A stretch of 64,000 nucleotides of DNA from Chrysopilus asiliformis (GCA_964034945.1 OZ035963.1:61353182-61417181), one strand, 5' to 3'; shown: positions 34,391 through 46,515, numbered from the stretch's first letter. The notes: a model not told the origin generated them from the letters alone. Made by a program: numbers and translations.

Positions 34391-34790
34391 TCAAGTAACA
34401 CAAAAGGTCGTAAAGTGGTCGCTGTGCCTTAAATTCACACCACACTCAGAAAAATGTCCAGGTCAACTTTTTGTCAAGTTAACTCTGACCGCTAGCTGGC
34501 TGACAGAGGTTTCCAATACATGACATTACATCCTCGAAATACCTATCTAAGGTCAACTCGTGCAGCTCCCAATGCCCTACTTCACCAGCTGGTGGCTTAA
34601 TTTCAGAATTTCTCCGGCCACAGGTCAACACAAGTTTTACATTGCCTCATGCAGGCGAACGCGCGCCTCGCATAGGCTAAATTTTCTTGCCCGAGGCCAA
34701 TTACGCCGTATGTAGGTCGTTGAGTTAGCCTCCATTTTTCTGAGTGCACTCTCGTCGCACTGCCTAACGCACGATATCTTGTGTTGCTTA
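34391..34790. mobile_element. Family B element carrying a nested MITE A
   Basis: Left end TCAAGTAACACAAAAGGTCG then TAAAGTGGTCGCTGTGCC; right end GATATCTTGTGTTGCTTA. The ends AAGTAACACAA and TTGTGTTGCTT are inverted. MITE A copy 4 sits in the middle (34443-34746), just after the CTTAAATTCACAC core. Without it, the B element would be about 95 bp, like the copy at 29.06 kb. Confidence 0.7.
34443..34746 (+). mobile_element. Family A MITE, copy 4 (304 bp, variant interior)
   Basis: Intact CACTCAGAAAAATG/CATTTTTCTGAGTG ends. The interior matches copy 3 (GCTAGCTGGCTGACAGAGG, ACATGACATTACATCCTCG, CGCATAGGCTAAATTTTC). Unlike the other three copies the flanking dinucleotide is CA on both sides (34441-34442, 34747-34748), not TA. 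Nested in family B. Confidence 0.85.
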
Positions 34791-35769
34791 GGACCAGACT
34801 TAAAAATCAAAAAATTAATAAATAAATAAAAAACAGAGTAGGGGGATGAAATAGTTTTGAACCTGACAATAAAAATGCGAATTTTTCAGAGGACTTCTGA
34901 ACTTTCTAAGGGTTTCTAAAACCTCGAAGTTCCCCTCCCCCTGACACCAGATGTTAAAAACAGACCCTTAAATATCTTGTCCAAATTCCTCAAAATTCGC
35001 CAAATTCCGCCAAATTCCTCAAAATCTTCCAGGATATGAAGACTGAAGTTTTTGTACCGCGAAATTCCGCGATATAAAATCTTTGATTACAAAATCGTCC
35101 GCAATAAACTGCAAAAATTGCCCCATGACTTCCTTAAAAAAACGCACTCCCGAAATTCTATAGAAAATTTCATTAAATCTCCAAATAAAGTTGTAAAGGT
35201 GCGAACACTTATCCGGTTGTGATTTCACAAAAATCGATTATCCAACAATGAACCAAAATCGAGCAGGAAACGAGAGGAAATCCATTAAACAAGGTCATAG
35301 TCGCAGCCCTTCAATCCGTTTATGTGTTGATTTAATAAAAAATGAAAATTCTTAGCTTTTCCCCCCGATTCGAATCTGAAGTATTGCCTAATATCCGAGT
35401 AAACTGAATGAAATTTCAAACATTTCAGGGGGCGGAGAGAAGGAAGGAACATGCAACGGAGCGATGAAAAAATATTTCCTTCAATCATGGATTTTCCGCC
35501 AATAAATTTTATCGCATATGGGGGATATTACGACAGTATAAATTCTAATCTCTTTTCACCAATTTTCAACGGCGCGGCGTGCCTCGATTTCTCACTGGAA
35601 TTCAGATTTTTTTTTCGCAGGGAATTTTTCCAATATTTTTCCATCATTATAGACGATTTCGACAAAAATGGCTCATGATATCGTGTCCGTGCCGTACAGA
35701 CGGCACCGAAGTTTTCCAGGCGTGTCCGACAAGGGTGTGAACTGCCAGTCAAGGACGAAGATTGTGTTA
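34791..35769. other. Unique noncoding sequence
   Basis: No gene recognised. A small cluster of CCAAATTCCTCAAAATT-like words lies at 34981-35025. The two opposing frames near 35451-35752 lack features. Confidence 0.4.
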
Positions 35770-36678
35770 TAACACATGGATCAATAAGTCCCGAGACTAA
35801 CCCAGAGATGACGCTCGTAGTAAACCAGTAACCACGTCTTTCTAGAGTACTAACCTTTGCTTGAAACGTGTCAAAATTTTAAGTCGATCGGACCAGAAAC
35901 AGCTGAGTTATCGAGGTTGGAGTAAAGTCGTTTTGTAGTTTGTTTAAAAAATGGAAAAAACCGAGTTTCGTGTTCTGATAAAACATTGTTTTTTAATGGG
36001 TAAAAACACCGTGCAAGCGAAACAATGGATTGAAAAATGTTACCCGGACTCTTGTCCATCAAAAGCAACGATTTGTCGGTGGTTTGCCGAGTTTAAACGT
36101 GGTCGTACCGACACAAATGACGCGGAACGCTCGGGTAGACCTGTGGAAGCCGTTACACCGGAAAATGTGAGTGAAGTGACAAAAATTATAATGAAAGATC
36201 GTAAAGTGAAGCTCCGTGAGATTGCTGAGATAACACAGATATCATATGGAAGTGCATTTACTATCCTTCATGAAAAATTGAGCATGAAAAAGGTTTTTTC
36301 CAAGTGGGTGCCGCGATTGCTTTCGATGGAACAAAAACAGCAACGAGTCGATGATTCAGAAAGCTGTTTATCGCTATTTACTCGCAATAAAAAAGATTTC
36401 TTGCGTCGTTACGTGTCCATGGACGAAACATGGATACATCACTACACTCCAGAGTCGAAGCGGCAGTCATCTGAGTGTCGCACAGCTGGCGAAAGCCGTC
36501 CGAAGCGTCCGAAAACGCAGCAGTCAGCTGGCAAAGTCATGGCGTCAGTTTTTTGGGATACGCATGGCGTGACGATTGTATCACCCTAAAAGGTGATTAT
36601 ATTGATGAATAAAAAAAAATTTTGCAAAAAAAATGTTGTTTTCATTGTTAGTCTCGGGACTTATTGATCCATGTGTTA
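35770..36678 (+). mobile_element. mariner element with internal deletion (909 bp)
   Basis: The terminal inverted repeats are perfect over at least 33 bp (35770-35802 and inverted at 36646-36678), starting TAACACATGGATCAATAAGT. TA flanks both ends (35768-35769, 36679-36680), the mariner target duplication. Full-length relatives are about 1.3 kb; this copy has lost several hundred bases of the transposase coding region but keeps both ends. It could therefore still be moved by a transposase supplied elsewhere. The transposase resembles the mellifera subfamily. Confidence 0.93.
35951..36612 (+). pseudogene. mariner transposase, C-terminally truncated
   Basis: The ATG at 35951 opens a 212-codon frame to TAA at 36587-36589; family proteins are about 345 aa. 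Residues 1-112 hold the two helix-turn-helix DNA-binding units (first near 15-50, with PSKATICRWFAEFKRGRTD; an AT-hook-like SGRP at 61-64). WVPRLL (119-124) is the interdomain linker. MDETWIHHYTPES (157-169) carries the first catalytic aspartate, D158. After KVMASVFWDTHGVTIV the frame meets a deletion: the sequence jumps to the usual C-terminal end (CITLKGDYIDE, 36577-36609, stop at 36612) in another frame. The second and third catalytic aspartates are gone. The product would bind ends but could not cut DNA. Confidence 0.9.
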
Positions 36679-36680
36679 TA

Positions 36681-37310
36681 TGGAGTTCACTGGAAAGTTC
36701 TCCCTTTTTTGCACTCATAGAGCCGAAATAAGAAGCTAAATAACCACTAGTAGACACACTAGCAAAGGGGGGTAAACATGTGTGGAGTAATAACGAAAAA
36801 TACCATCATCTAACACCCTTCAAATCCCATACATAACAGTTTAGTTTTGACATATAAGCGCTTTGAAGCTTTACCGTGTATTTGCTTAACACCAAGTCCT
36901 CTTAATCAAGAAATATATACGTCGGTCGGCGGCTAATACTCTTAGGTAATTCCTTTGTTTTCAATACCACCAAGTTCTACATCCTCGTCCTTTTCTCCTG
37001 TCACTCCTGCATGCATGTATTAGAAACGATAGTCAACTGTTGAGTACACACAACAAAAATCAACAGCTTCAAATATCAAAGATTACAAACATGAATATGT
37101 GTGGAATGTATGGGAAAGCCGGCTGAAAAAAATCTATGAATAAAATTTAGAAATCCTCAGCAGAAAATGCAGGACAGGCTAAATCCGGTTTCGGTCCTCT
37201 TAAGTTAAGATTTTTTATCAATTTTCTTCTCCGCAGCTAAAATTTCCTGGATATCTCAACTGGATTTGCAACCATTTTTTAAATCTTCCTGTCAAGAGCT
37301 TAGGCATGTA
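36681..37310. other. Unique noncoding sequence
   Basis: No gene or repeat recognised between the mariner element and the family G pair. Confidence 0.4.
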
Positions 37311-37317
37311 CGAATCA

Positions 37318-37500
37318 ACATTTGTGAGGTTTTTAGCCCCTACAACGCCAAAAACGTTGAAATCGAACATTGGCTTCCACAATCAGGTTTCGTAACAGTT
37401 TTTATCTTCTCTAGCGCACTTACAGCTTAACATTATCTACAAATCATGATTGGGATTACAACATTTGTAAGGCATTGAAACCTATCAACCGTATAAGACC
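37318..37500 (+). repeat. Family G pair
   Basis: Cores ACATTTGTGAGGTTT at 37318 and ACATTTGTAAGGCAT at 37461, 143 bp apart. The first continues CCTACAACGCCAAAAACGTT then GAAATCGAA, close to the family consensus. It lies directly upstream of a LINE 3' fragment. Confidence 0.55.
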
Positions 37501-37521
37501 AGATTACTCGTATTTTTAACA

Positions 37522-37643
37522 GCAAGACGGCGTTGACCAGGACGCGAAGAGAATTGGGATGCAAAACTGAAGGACAGCGGCGCGTGACCGGTACCTCTGG
37601 CGAGAGACATTGCGGCAGGCCAACGCGGGAAACCGGTTGTAGT
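37522..37643 (+). pseudogene. RTE-like LINE, extreme C-terminal fragment
   Basis: Encodes DGVDQDAKRIGMQN, a stop in place of the conserved Trp, then RTAARDRYLWRETLRQANAG and a terminal stop. It is homologous to the antisense fragment at 4.0-4.3 kb but in the opposite orientation. 5'-truncated and inactive. Confidence 0.65.
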
Positions 37644-37759
37644 GCCGAGAGAGAGAATTGTATGGAAAATCAAACAAAAATCCGTAAAATCGATGGCACA
37701 ACAAAATTTGGAAAGGAAAGAAATTCAATTTTTTGCGATAGCGAATTATGTTAAAGAAT

Positions 37760-40700
37760 TTTTCCCTTCGGAAACAGGCAGTGAATGATTACAGGCGTCG
37801 CTGATTAGTTGGTAGATGGTTCCAAAGTTTCGTTGCTCTCAAATGGAACAATTTCAGTTGATGTGTGGCACGTTTCGAATATCTGGTGTTAGAATTTCTA
37901 TGGAAATCTTGAAAAATCGGTATTTCTATCTTTTTCAAACATTTTTAAGTCATTTCTCGGTTTTTTTGGTGCTAAAAACTTATGCAGAAAACTGCAACCC
38001 ATCATCGATGGGTATCCAAGCTAGTTTTTTATATGGAATTTTTTTAGAATCGCCAATTTTTTTAGAACCGGAGTTTTAAAAAAATATCGGCTTTTAACCC
38101 TACTTTCCTCTTCCTATATTTTCTAATATTTGTTAAATTTTGCAAGGGTATGAAAGTTCCATTTTCCCACCGAATCAAGGATCTCGTGTAGCGACAAAGT
38201 GCGCTGATAGGAATTTATTATTGGCACGATATGATTTAGGTCGTAAATTTCTATCATCACACGAGACGAGTATTTACGTTATATGGCAGAAATATGACGG
38301 CCATAAGCGAAGTGTTTACTATCCGTTTTTAGGAGCGATACTGAAATAAAGTGTCCATTCCACTATATTCGCTTTACTCTTCATAATTTTTTATTCGCAA
38401 TTGGAAAATATTTCAGAATTTACAAATTGATTGCCTGTCTCATATTTTTCCATTGCTCTTATTTACATAAGGACTATAGAACTGTATAGAAAATTTAACT
38501 GAGTGAGGCAAAAAAGAAAAAAAGGATCGCAAACGCTAAGTTTGAGTTTATAAATAGTCGACCAATTCATAATCCTTATCCATTTCAAAGCACAGCCAAT
38601 CAATTCAACTGACTGCCAGTAATATTTCATACGACAGGCGATTACCCAAATAGCATTTTAGGCAGCAAATATGATGTTTATCCCCATAGTTCGTCACCAT
38701 GCAGATCACGGCGATAAGCAATTTATGTCGCAAATACGTATCTAGTTGTGCGTATGAGACGCGCAACGACACACATAGTGGGGAACACTTTTCTGCGGTT
38801 TGCTACGTCGCAATTATAACGACAGGGACGTAATTAGTAGCCTCATGCGCGAGCGTCATCTGACGGCATTATATCACACAATTACACAAATCATCGAGCG
38901 GGTTTTCTTTCTCCCTCGAATGCTTGCTAGTAAACAGAGATGAACAAATAAAAACGTAAACAGAAGACGAACGAGAAAAATCTAATGGCGACAAATTAAT
39001 GGAAACTTTTGTGGAGTGTTATTTTATAATGGACTTTTCTTCCGGTTGCATGTCGTGATTTTAATTGCCATTAAAATTTTTCGACAATATTGGATCTGAA
39101 GTTTAAACAGATTTTAATGGGCCATCAAATTATTTTGTTTTTAATCAAAAATTTCTTTAATTTTATTTTATCGGTAAAATTTTTTTTTCTTTTGCAATGA
39201 AATTTTGATGCCAATAAAATTATGCTGTTTCAAAAATGTCTGCTATCCACTTTTTATGCAATATCCTTCAGTCATTCGCCTGAAATAAGAAATTTAATTC
39301 TCGAAACGAAATCGTTTCCATCAAATGTCAGTGAGAAATATGGCGGCTGAAGGCATCAATTTTTTTTGGTGTTTCTCAGACGGGGAGCTTTAATGAAACT
39401 TTAGTGGTAGCAGTTTCGTCACTTTTTCCATCACACGCTTCTTCAAAATTAAACTGACGTTCAGGCTCCACAGCCAATCACTATTTCGGCCCGAAAACCA
39501 TTAAATGCTGCTCTATCGCCGCAGGATTTTCATGAAGCGAATGTTGCCCCAAAGATCGTGCTCGTCACTTCTTTCGCTTCTTTTACGCGGATGTGAATTA
39601 TAGGTGTAAATTTTTAATCCCGATTGTGTAAATTTCTACTCTTTCAAGTCGCAAAGAACAAATCTCATGTTCCCGTACTTTTCGATGCTGTTTGGGTACT
39701 CTTCCGGTTCAACGTTGTTTATTCTGTATAATAGGAAATCCCAGGGATGAGGTCAGTTTTATATAGATTATGGATTATGGCATGGCAAAAACAATAATAA
39801 TTTGTAGTTTATAGGTTCAAGTTGAAATCTCCAAGAAATCGACTCTGGCTTCCATTTTTCTAGTCGCAAAGGAATTTCGCCCGAAAATTCTGCATGGAAT
39901 TTCCCTTTTTTTTTACCTCGTTTAGGAGAAAGATTGAAGAATGATTCCACTTAATAGCAATCACCCCAATATTCGCACCAGCAGTTGTTATAAAACACGA
40001 ATATTTCCGGTAAATACACACCAGTACCAGTGCAGGTACTCTAAATATCGGCATCTAAGTTAGCCATCGACCGAACCATTATTTGTCAGTAATAAATCAT
40101 GAAAAGGTGAGTAACTATACGTCTTACCTACATAAACTGTGATGGCTGGCTGGTAACCGCAGGGCGGCCAATAGACCAAACTTGGTAAAATATCTATGAA
40201 ACATATCCAGTCGATAGTTAAACAACAGAAAAAGGGCGGTAAAGGGAACGGAAAAGGGCGAAAAAAGAAAATTGTGTTTCCAATTTGTTTGGAGAAAATG
40301 TAGCTATAATACATCAATGTTTTCCGCAATGGTTAAACTCAACCTACTCGCTTGTCCCAGGATTCATGATCACAGCCAGCACCTTGTCTATAACCTTATA
40401 CCCACTGCCACCCACGAATAACATAAAACCCTAAAAATCTTCTTCCTCTGCAATATAATACGGAAAATAAACACAACTACCGAACTCGCAAATTGAATTG
40501 AGGCCTTAATAAGGATTCTCACATTGGTACCGGAAAACACTTGTTTGTGAATGCGTGTGTGTGTGTTGTTCATTATTTTTTCATTCTCTTATTTAGTAAT
40601 TTTCCACACAGACTATCCTGTGCATTTCCTTTTACAATATGTACGAAAATTGCTTTCGGTTAGGTATCAGAAGTATCGCCACTCATTACATTAGAAGTCC

Positions 40701-42190
40701 TTAATCTTAAGATAATACACCGAGGAAAAACCAGATACCGTTTTGATTCATGGAGAGAAAATACTGCCGTTTTCAGGTTAAATTTCAGGTGCAGTCGTTT
40801 CCGAGATATTCTTTGGGAAGACTTAAAAATACAAAACTGAATCCCAAAGGGATTTACCCAAAATAAATATGGTCCACCCCAGAAATAGCAAAATTTATCG
40901 GGCAGTCATCAGGTGGTCCTTAGGACGTCGTCAAGACGTCATGTTGTCTGGGTGTCTCACTTCCGCCCCGGAATTATGCATTCTAGTGCTGAAATTTTTT
41001 AATCATTAAACAAATTGTCCTCGAAACCCACAAATTACCGCCTCTGGGGGATTTTTGTTTAATAAATTCTCCTGCGGCACATTTCGTTAGAAAATTTTCA
41101 ACAGTGAGATGATTGTTTCTAAAAGTTCTGTCTGTGAGGCAATTTTTGTTGTGCTTTAAAAACACAAAGCACCGACAACACACTTTTTATAGATTCATAA
41201 GAAAATACTGGAACAAACCCTCTTTCCTCTGATCAGGCTTTCAACATTTTCAAGATTAACTTCGAGCACTAAACATTTCTTCCCCTTCCCCTCCCCCTCC
41301 CCCTCCCCAACACCGTCGCAACACCACTCTCCACCGGTTATATGTCACATAAAGAAAAATATGGCGACCTAATCCTTACCCCCCATTCCGCTAACAATTT
41401 TTGTGAGCCTTTCAAAAGATAATTTTATAAATCTTTAAATGACCGAAAATTTAGAGGCTTTGTTTCACTTGAAACAAAAAATAACTAAGCCTCGAGTACC
41501 GCCAGATAACTAAAAGCCGGTACAATATATTTATTTTAAATTCTACAACCTCGACTACCAAATTAATTTTTGTTGCGTATAGCAAGTGAAATGCTAAGAA
41601 TCCTTAAAATCACCCAAGAAACCCCACCAAAACAATTTGCATTACTCAACCTAAAATAATGTGTTTGGGTATTCGTTTAAGTATATTTGTTGGTTAAATG
41701 CCTTTTAAAATCATCAAACAAACACCTGGATTCCTAACACTTATTTTTGTGGTGCTCCATTTTCGCAAGGTTCTCCCAATAATGACTTGAGTTTAAAACA
41801 CTCATTTTCTTTAGGCCTTAGGTATGTATATTAAAGTGAATTCACCTTTAAGGATTCTTTAAGATGAATGGGAAATATTTCTATTTATTTTAATCACACT
41901 CTCAGCCTAATTTCGGAATATCCTTCCTTCCACGAAAATATAACATTGTGATGAGGAGCTTTGCGTGTGAGGGGATTTTCGTTGGAAATTCAAAAACGTT
42001 GAGTGACTATTTAACACATTGATGTCGAAAAAGGGATACTCATTTGATTTTATTTAGGCAAAAACCGCTTAAATTGCTGGTTTGCAGTTTTCAATGGGGG
42101 GTCCTTTGCCTGCTTGTATTTTTTTTTCATAGTACGTACCAATACTTATCTGATGGCGTTGCGAAGGTCCTTTCCACTCATTCATATATG
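37760..42190. other. Long, mostly unique noncoding stretch
   Basis: No gene recognised. 38560-39620 is unusually complex, non-repetitive DNA with many TAAT/ATTA words and palindromic bits, and is a candidate cis-regulatory block (inference only). A C-rich (CCCCTCC)n run is at about 41283-41308. Short GT repeats occur at about 40554-40567. Frames at 40329-40060 (-) and elsewhere lack domain features. Confidence 0.4.
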
Positions 42191-42197
42191 TACGTAG

Positions 42198-42801
42198 TCA
42201 ATCGCCCACTTCGACATGTTTGTTAAACTTATTATCCACTATAAGATTCTCACTCAACGCCTTTGGGGGCTTATATTCGTTACGGTAATTTTGAAGAGGG
42301 TATTTTAATACCTTTTTTCGGTTGTATGGGGACCAAGGTATATCCTTTTTCGTCCCGTTACGAATAAAGTCGATATCAGGACGTCCCTTGGGGGTGGAAG
42401 TCAGCAACAGTCCATTCAATAGGTAAACCGTCGTCGTCGTAGCCATTGCCAATGTAATATGAGTTAGAAAATTTCAAGAAGGACGAAAAAGGACTCTGGG
42501 ATTCGGTGCTGAAGCCAACATTAAAAGTAGTAATAGTCCTCTGGTCGAATTTGAGATATGATTGTATGTAGATTTCAATGCAAAAAGGGGTACCTATACA
42601 ATTTTCACAGTACAATTTGTTAAACTTGTTCAGACATAATTTTGGCCTTTCAAAAGGGACACTCCCCGTGCGGAGCTTAAGGACTATGTCAATATTGATT
42701 TGTGCTTGTGGGCTACCACTGAAGAGGGTTTCTTCACATCCCCAACAAAGAGTAGCACTTCCATTTTTTTTTTTTTTTTTGAGGTCTTTTCCACCCTTCA
42801 C
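42198..42801 (-). pseudogene. Possible frame-broken coding remnant, unrecognised
   Basis: Two minus-strand frames abut: 42801-42376 ends ...GNGYDDDGLPIEWTVADFHP, and 42452-42198 continues with GRPDIDFIRNGTKKDIPWSP then YNRKKVLKYP. Their composition (Asp, Trp, Tyr, Cys spread evenly, little low complexity) looks more protein-like than other frames here. Joining them needs a one-base shift, and no GT...AG intron is obvious at the junction. A run of 16 A precedes the first frame. I recognise no family. It could be a decayed gene or transposon fragment, or chance. Confidence 0.25.
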
Positions 42802-42899
42802 TACGGATCCTTTCTGGATGGTCTTAGCTCAACCATCACCACTGCTTATCGACATATTTTAACGATAATATACTTGTACTTTACATAGCCCTTAGCTAT

Positions 42900-43340
42900 T
42901 TTCTTACTTTGTTTCGTACAGCTAAGAGACTCACATTCCCATAGCAAAATAACTTTAAGGATTTTTTCCGCCTTATCCTAGCTAGAATTCAAACGATGAG
43001 TCGAGAAAAATGTTTCTTTTTAATGTGTATGAAATTTCGAATTCTTCAGAGACTGGTACGGTTCGGATCTATAGCTACGAAGGATTTATGAAAAGGAGCA
43101 AATTTACGAGAAAAAATATATTGAATTTTGAATAGTTTGAAAACATATAGAAATTTTGCGTTCCGTTTTTTCAAGGATTTTCCATACGAATAGTGAAATG
43201 TTATCCGAACACTTATTTGGAATTTAGCAGAATTTTTCTTAACACATTTTTCTTAAGGGGTTCGAAAATTCTATAAGATGAAATTTTAGGTCGAGTTTTT
43301 ATTTAAAAAACTTTAATTTTCTAGGAATCAACAAAAAAAT
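42900..43340. other. Noncoding, nothing recognised
   Basis: AT-rich sequence without gene or repeat signal. Confidence 0.4.
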
Positions 43341-43347
43341 ATGACTG

Positions 43348-43440
43348 CCACCATGGTTTAGTGATAAAGCTCTAAACGCCAGAGCCCCGCGACTCAAGAA
43401 AGCGAGCCCAAGAACTCAAAGTTCACGTGAATTTGAAGAA
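43348..43440 (+). repeat. tRNA-derived SINE head
   Basis: TGGTTTAGTGATAAAGC matches an A box (TRGYNNANNNG), followed 37 nt on by a weak B-box-like GACTCAAGA. The head is similar to that at 47.13 kb. The downstream sequence leads to a family G core (inverse) at 43532. A retroposed SINE is the likely origin. Confidence 0.5.
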
Positions 43441-43524
43441 ATTTTTGATGTTAGGTAACTTCTTGTGCTAACGGCAACTTTCGTTTTGAGTATTATGACG
43501 ACCTCTGCTGTTTTTAAGTTGCAA

Positions 43525-44330
43525 CACCTTACAAATGTTGCAATTCCATTTATAGTTATCAATCCATGTAAACTTGTGGGGCCGGAGAAATAATGAACCT
43601 GAATTTCAGAATATCAAACTTTGAAAACCTTACAAATGTTCCAAATCCTTAAGGGTTCGAAATCAATGTAAAACTGAGAGTACGACATCAGAAAAAAAAA
43701 CAATTTTTCAATTATTGCTTGATTTTAAGGCCTCTGCATTTATAAGGTATTTAAATCCATGGTTCTGAATCTTTTTAGAACTACATATGTAGGAAGAAAT
43801 TGCGTGAAGTGACTGTAAAAATACGTCACCCTTTAATAAAGAGGTGGTGGAGGGGGGGGGGGGTGGTCTGCGGTAGTGAGACGGATGTAACTCCATGCAA
43901 AAAAAAATCGTGACGAAGGGAAAGTACGAAGCCGAAAATTACCGAGACATATTTTATGAACTGCCCTTAAAAGCTAAATTTTGGAAAACCAAAATTTAGA
44001 TTTTAGTTCTTATTTGTACAGATTTTAAGCCCTTCGAGTGTTATCTTTCATGATCCATAGTTGACAATTCGAAAAACTATGATTAAACTACAATTAAGAA
44101 ATCCAACCTAGTGTAGACCGACTTCTTATGTCGAGGGATTTAAAACCTTTCAAGTGTTGCAAGTCTTTGTATTTCTGTCAATTCATGTAAGTTCTACTGT
44201 ACTGCAGAAAAGGTTTCTGATACCTCAATTTTTGACATCCTAAAATCCCTTTAGTCTATAATGTAGTCGGTAATCACAGTCTCTGACCTCTGGGTTTGTG
44301 AAACTCTTCAAACGTTGCAATCGATAATTC
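43525..44330 (-). repeat. Family G copies, inverse orientation
   Basis: ACCTTACAAATGTTGCAATT (43529) and ACCTTACAAATGTTCC (43628) lie about 100 bp apart. Weaker versions are at 44146 (CCTTTCAAGTGTTGCAAG) and 44303 (CTCTTCAAACGTTGCAATCG). A family D-like copy lies between them. Confidence 0.5.
43795..43972. repeat. Family D-like copy
   Basis: AAAAATACGTCACCC at the left, a 12-G tract (43852-43863), GGTAGTGAGACGGATG, ATCGTGACGAAGGGAAAG, and GACATATTTTATGAACTGCC at the right. The block order matches family D. Confidence 0.5.
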
Positions 44331-46515
44331 CATGTAGACTTTGCATGACAGCGTAGGAAATAACTGACACGAAAATTTGATTTTTACATGATAACGGCTC
44401 AAATATTTTGAAATTTTCAACAGAAATTTTAACCTTTTCTAGTTGCAAGCAATAGTAGTAGAAAGGCCATTTTTAATACTACCAAATAACACTGTTTACG
44501 ACATTTGACAACATTATCGTTTTAGTAAAATGGTGAGTGTCAGCTCGCTTGTACTTGAATCATTCATAATTCAAATTCTCAAATTCTATGTAATCTAAGG
44601 CAACTCCACCCTCTTGAGAGTCTTAAAACGACGCTTGATTGACAAAATTATCGTCTTACACGAAATAGGAGGGTGACATGGTAATCGGAGATAACGATCA
44701 CGACACCAAGGGGTGTAAATCGCCTTTCATATTGCTATAAAATAATATATCTCCTCTAGTTATACACCCAATTGACCAATGATTATACACTCTGAAGGGA
44801 CCTACAAACCAACACAAATGCCTGCACGGGAATAAAATTCAAATCCTATGTGTCCCCTTAAATTATGTCATTAAATCGTGTCACATTTGACGAATGATCT
44901 CCGCCACAGCGACCAAAAGATAAACATTAGTCATTTCTTTACGTTTTGGACACCAAACACCAAATGTTTATTTTGATAGATGAGCATTTACACTAAATCC
45001 TTTCATCGACATTAATCATGGGTGTCTGTACTTAATTTCATATTTGAGCGTCATTTATCAAAAAAAAAAAAAAAAGGGAAAACAAGAAAAGTTAAGTGAA
45101 TGCAGAACTTTTACTGAATATCCTTTACCAATGGAATAATTTCTTTCTACGGAAATACTGCGCGTTAAAGAAGTTTTTTTTTCTACGTTTTAAGAAGATG
45201 CCGGTTATAATGCCGAATATAACGCTCTCACAAAAGTTCTTTCTATCTCTATCTCTCGCTCTTTCTATTTCCTCTTGCTCTCTTTTCCCATCATTTTTCC
45301 CACCGTATTTTTCCTTTTTCCCATGAAAAAGCTCGAAAACGGCTCAGAAATTTGACCGTATTTACTTTAACAAGCTCTAATTCGAAAACTATTCGACCGA
45401 TTGAGCTGAAATTTTGGCTAACATTTTTTGAGCAGAAAAGCCTCCAACCAAAAGAAAAAAAAAATTACCATAACTTATGTGTTCTGCTTGCCGCATCTGT
45501 TTTCACCCTATCCTCCTCATTTAACCATCTTTCGTATTCAAACGGAAAGTGTATTAATCTAACGCGATAACTTTTAATTAAATCCGACTTGTCTTTCAAA
45601 TTGCCAACGAATATCTTCTAATTTAACACCATAATTGTTGATGTAGACGTTCTCGATTGAAAACAAGTTAAATGTTATTCAGGTGCTAATAAAGTTCTTA
45701 TTTCAAAGCACATTAAACCCGTCGCTATGTCTAATGTTACAAATTTCAACAGACAACTAAAAGCACTTGAAAATGTCTATTGAAAAAGGAGTATTTCTTA
45801 ATAGTACCACCACGTCATCAACCTACCGACATGAAATTAGAGCTAAATTGTAGATTTATGTATCAACGAGTACAACTAGAAGCTTATAGTTTTGTAGAAA
45901 AACCACCTCTCCTAAAGCATTTATTTTTCCACCTTGTGAAAAACGCTACAAAAACAGGGTGAGTTCCAGATCAGGTTAGGTGGGTGGGATGGTGGGCTGA
46001 GTTGCCACAGTCTCACAAGGTGTGTACAGAGGAATGAATGGCATTGGATTCTTCTTTCAATAGAATGCCTCAAGGAAATGTAGATAAACGATGAGTGTGT
46101 GTGTATTTGTGTTGGTAAAATGTTGATAGTTGCTACTCGGTTGTTCTTATAACGTTAATAGACTTTTAAGTTTTCCAGCCAACTTGTTGATATTTCCGAT
46201 AGTGTGCAGAATGCAACTGAACGTATGTTTAAATTTATTGTACCGTAAAGTAGATCAAGATGTCTCCATTAGCCTCGTTTTTTTTTGCTAGATATTTTGC
46301 AACATAGTCAAGGCGATATCTTTTCCAAGAAAATTCAATTTCTCGTGAAGAATGTTCTCCGGTATTCTGTCTATGATCTACAGGTAGAAACTTGTTAATT
46401 ATTCTTCGAGAAAATAAATATTTTGATTAAAAGTATCGTAACGTTTTTATTGAATGTTTCTAAGAAGCTTTTAATGAAATTCAGGTTATTTATAAGAAAA
46501 AAGTATCTTTCTAAA
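44331..46515. other. Noncoding sequence
   Basis: No gene recognised. Poly-A at 45060-45074, a CT-rich stretch at about 45235-45320, and a GAGTGTGTGTGT run near 46091. Frames such as 45352-45570 (+) show no domain. Confidence 0.4.
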
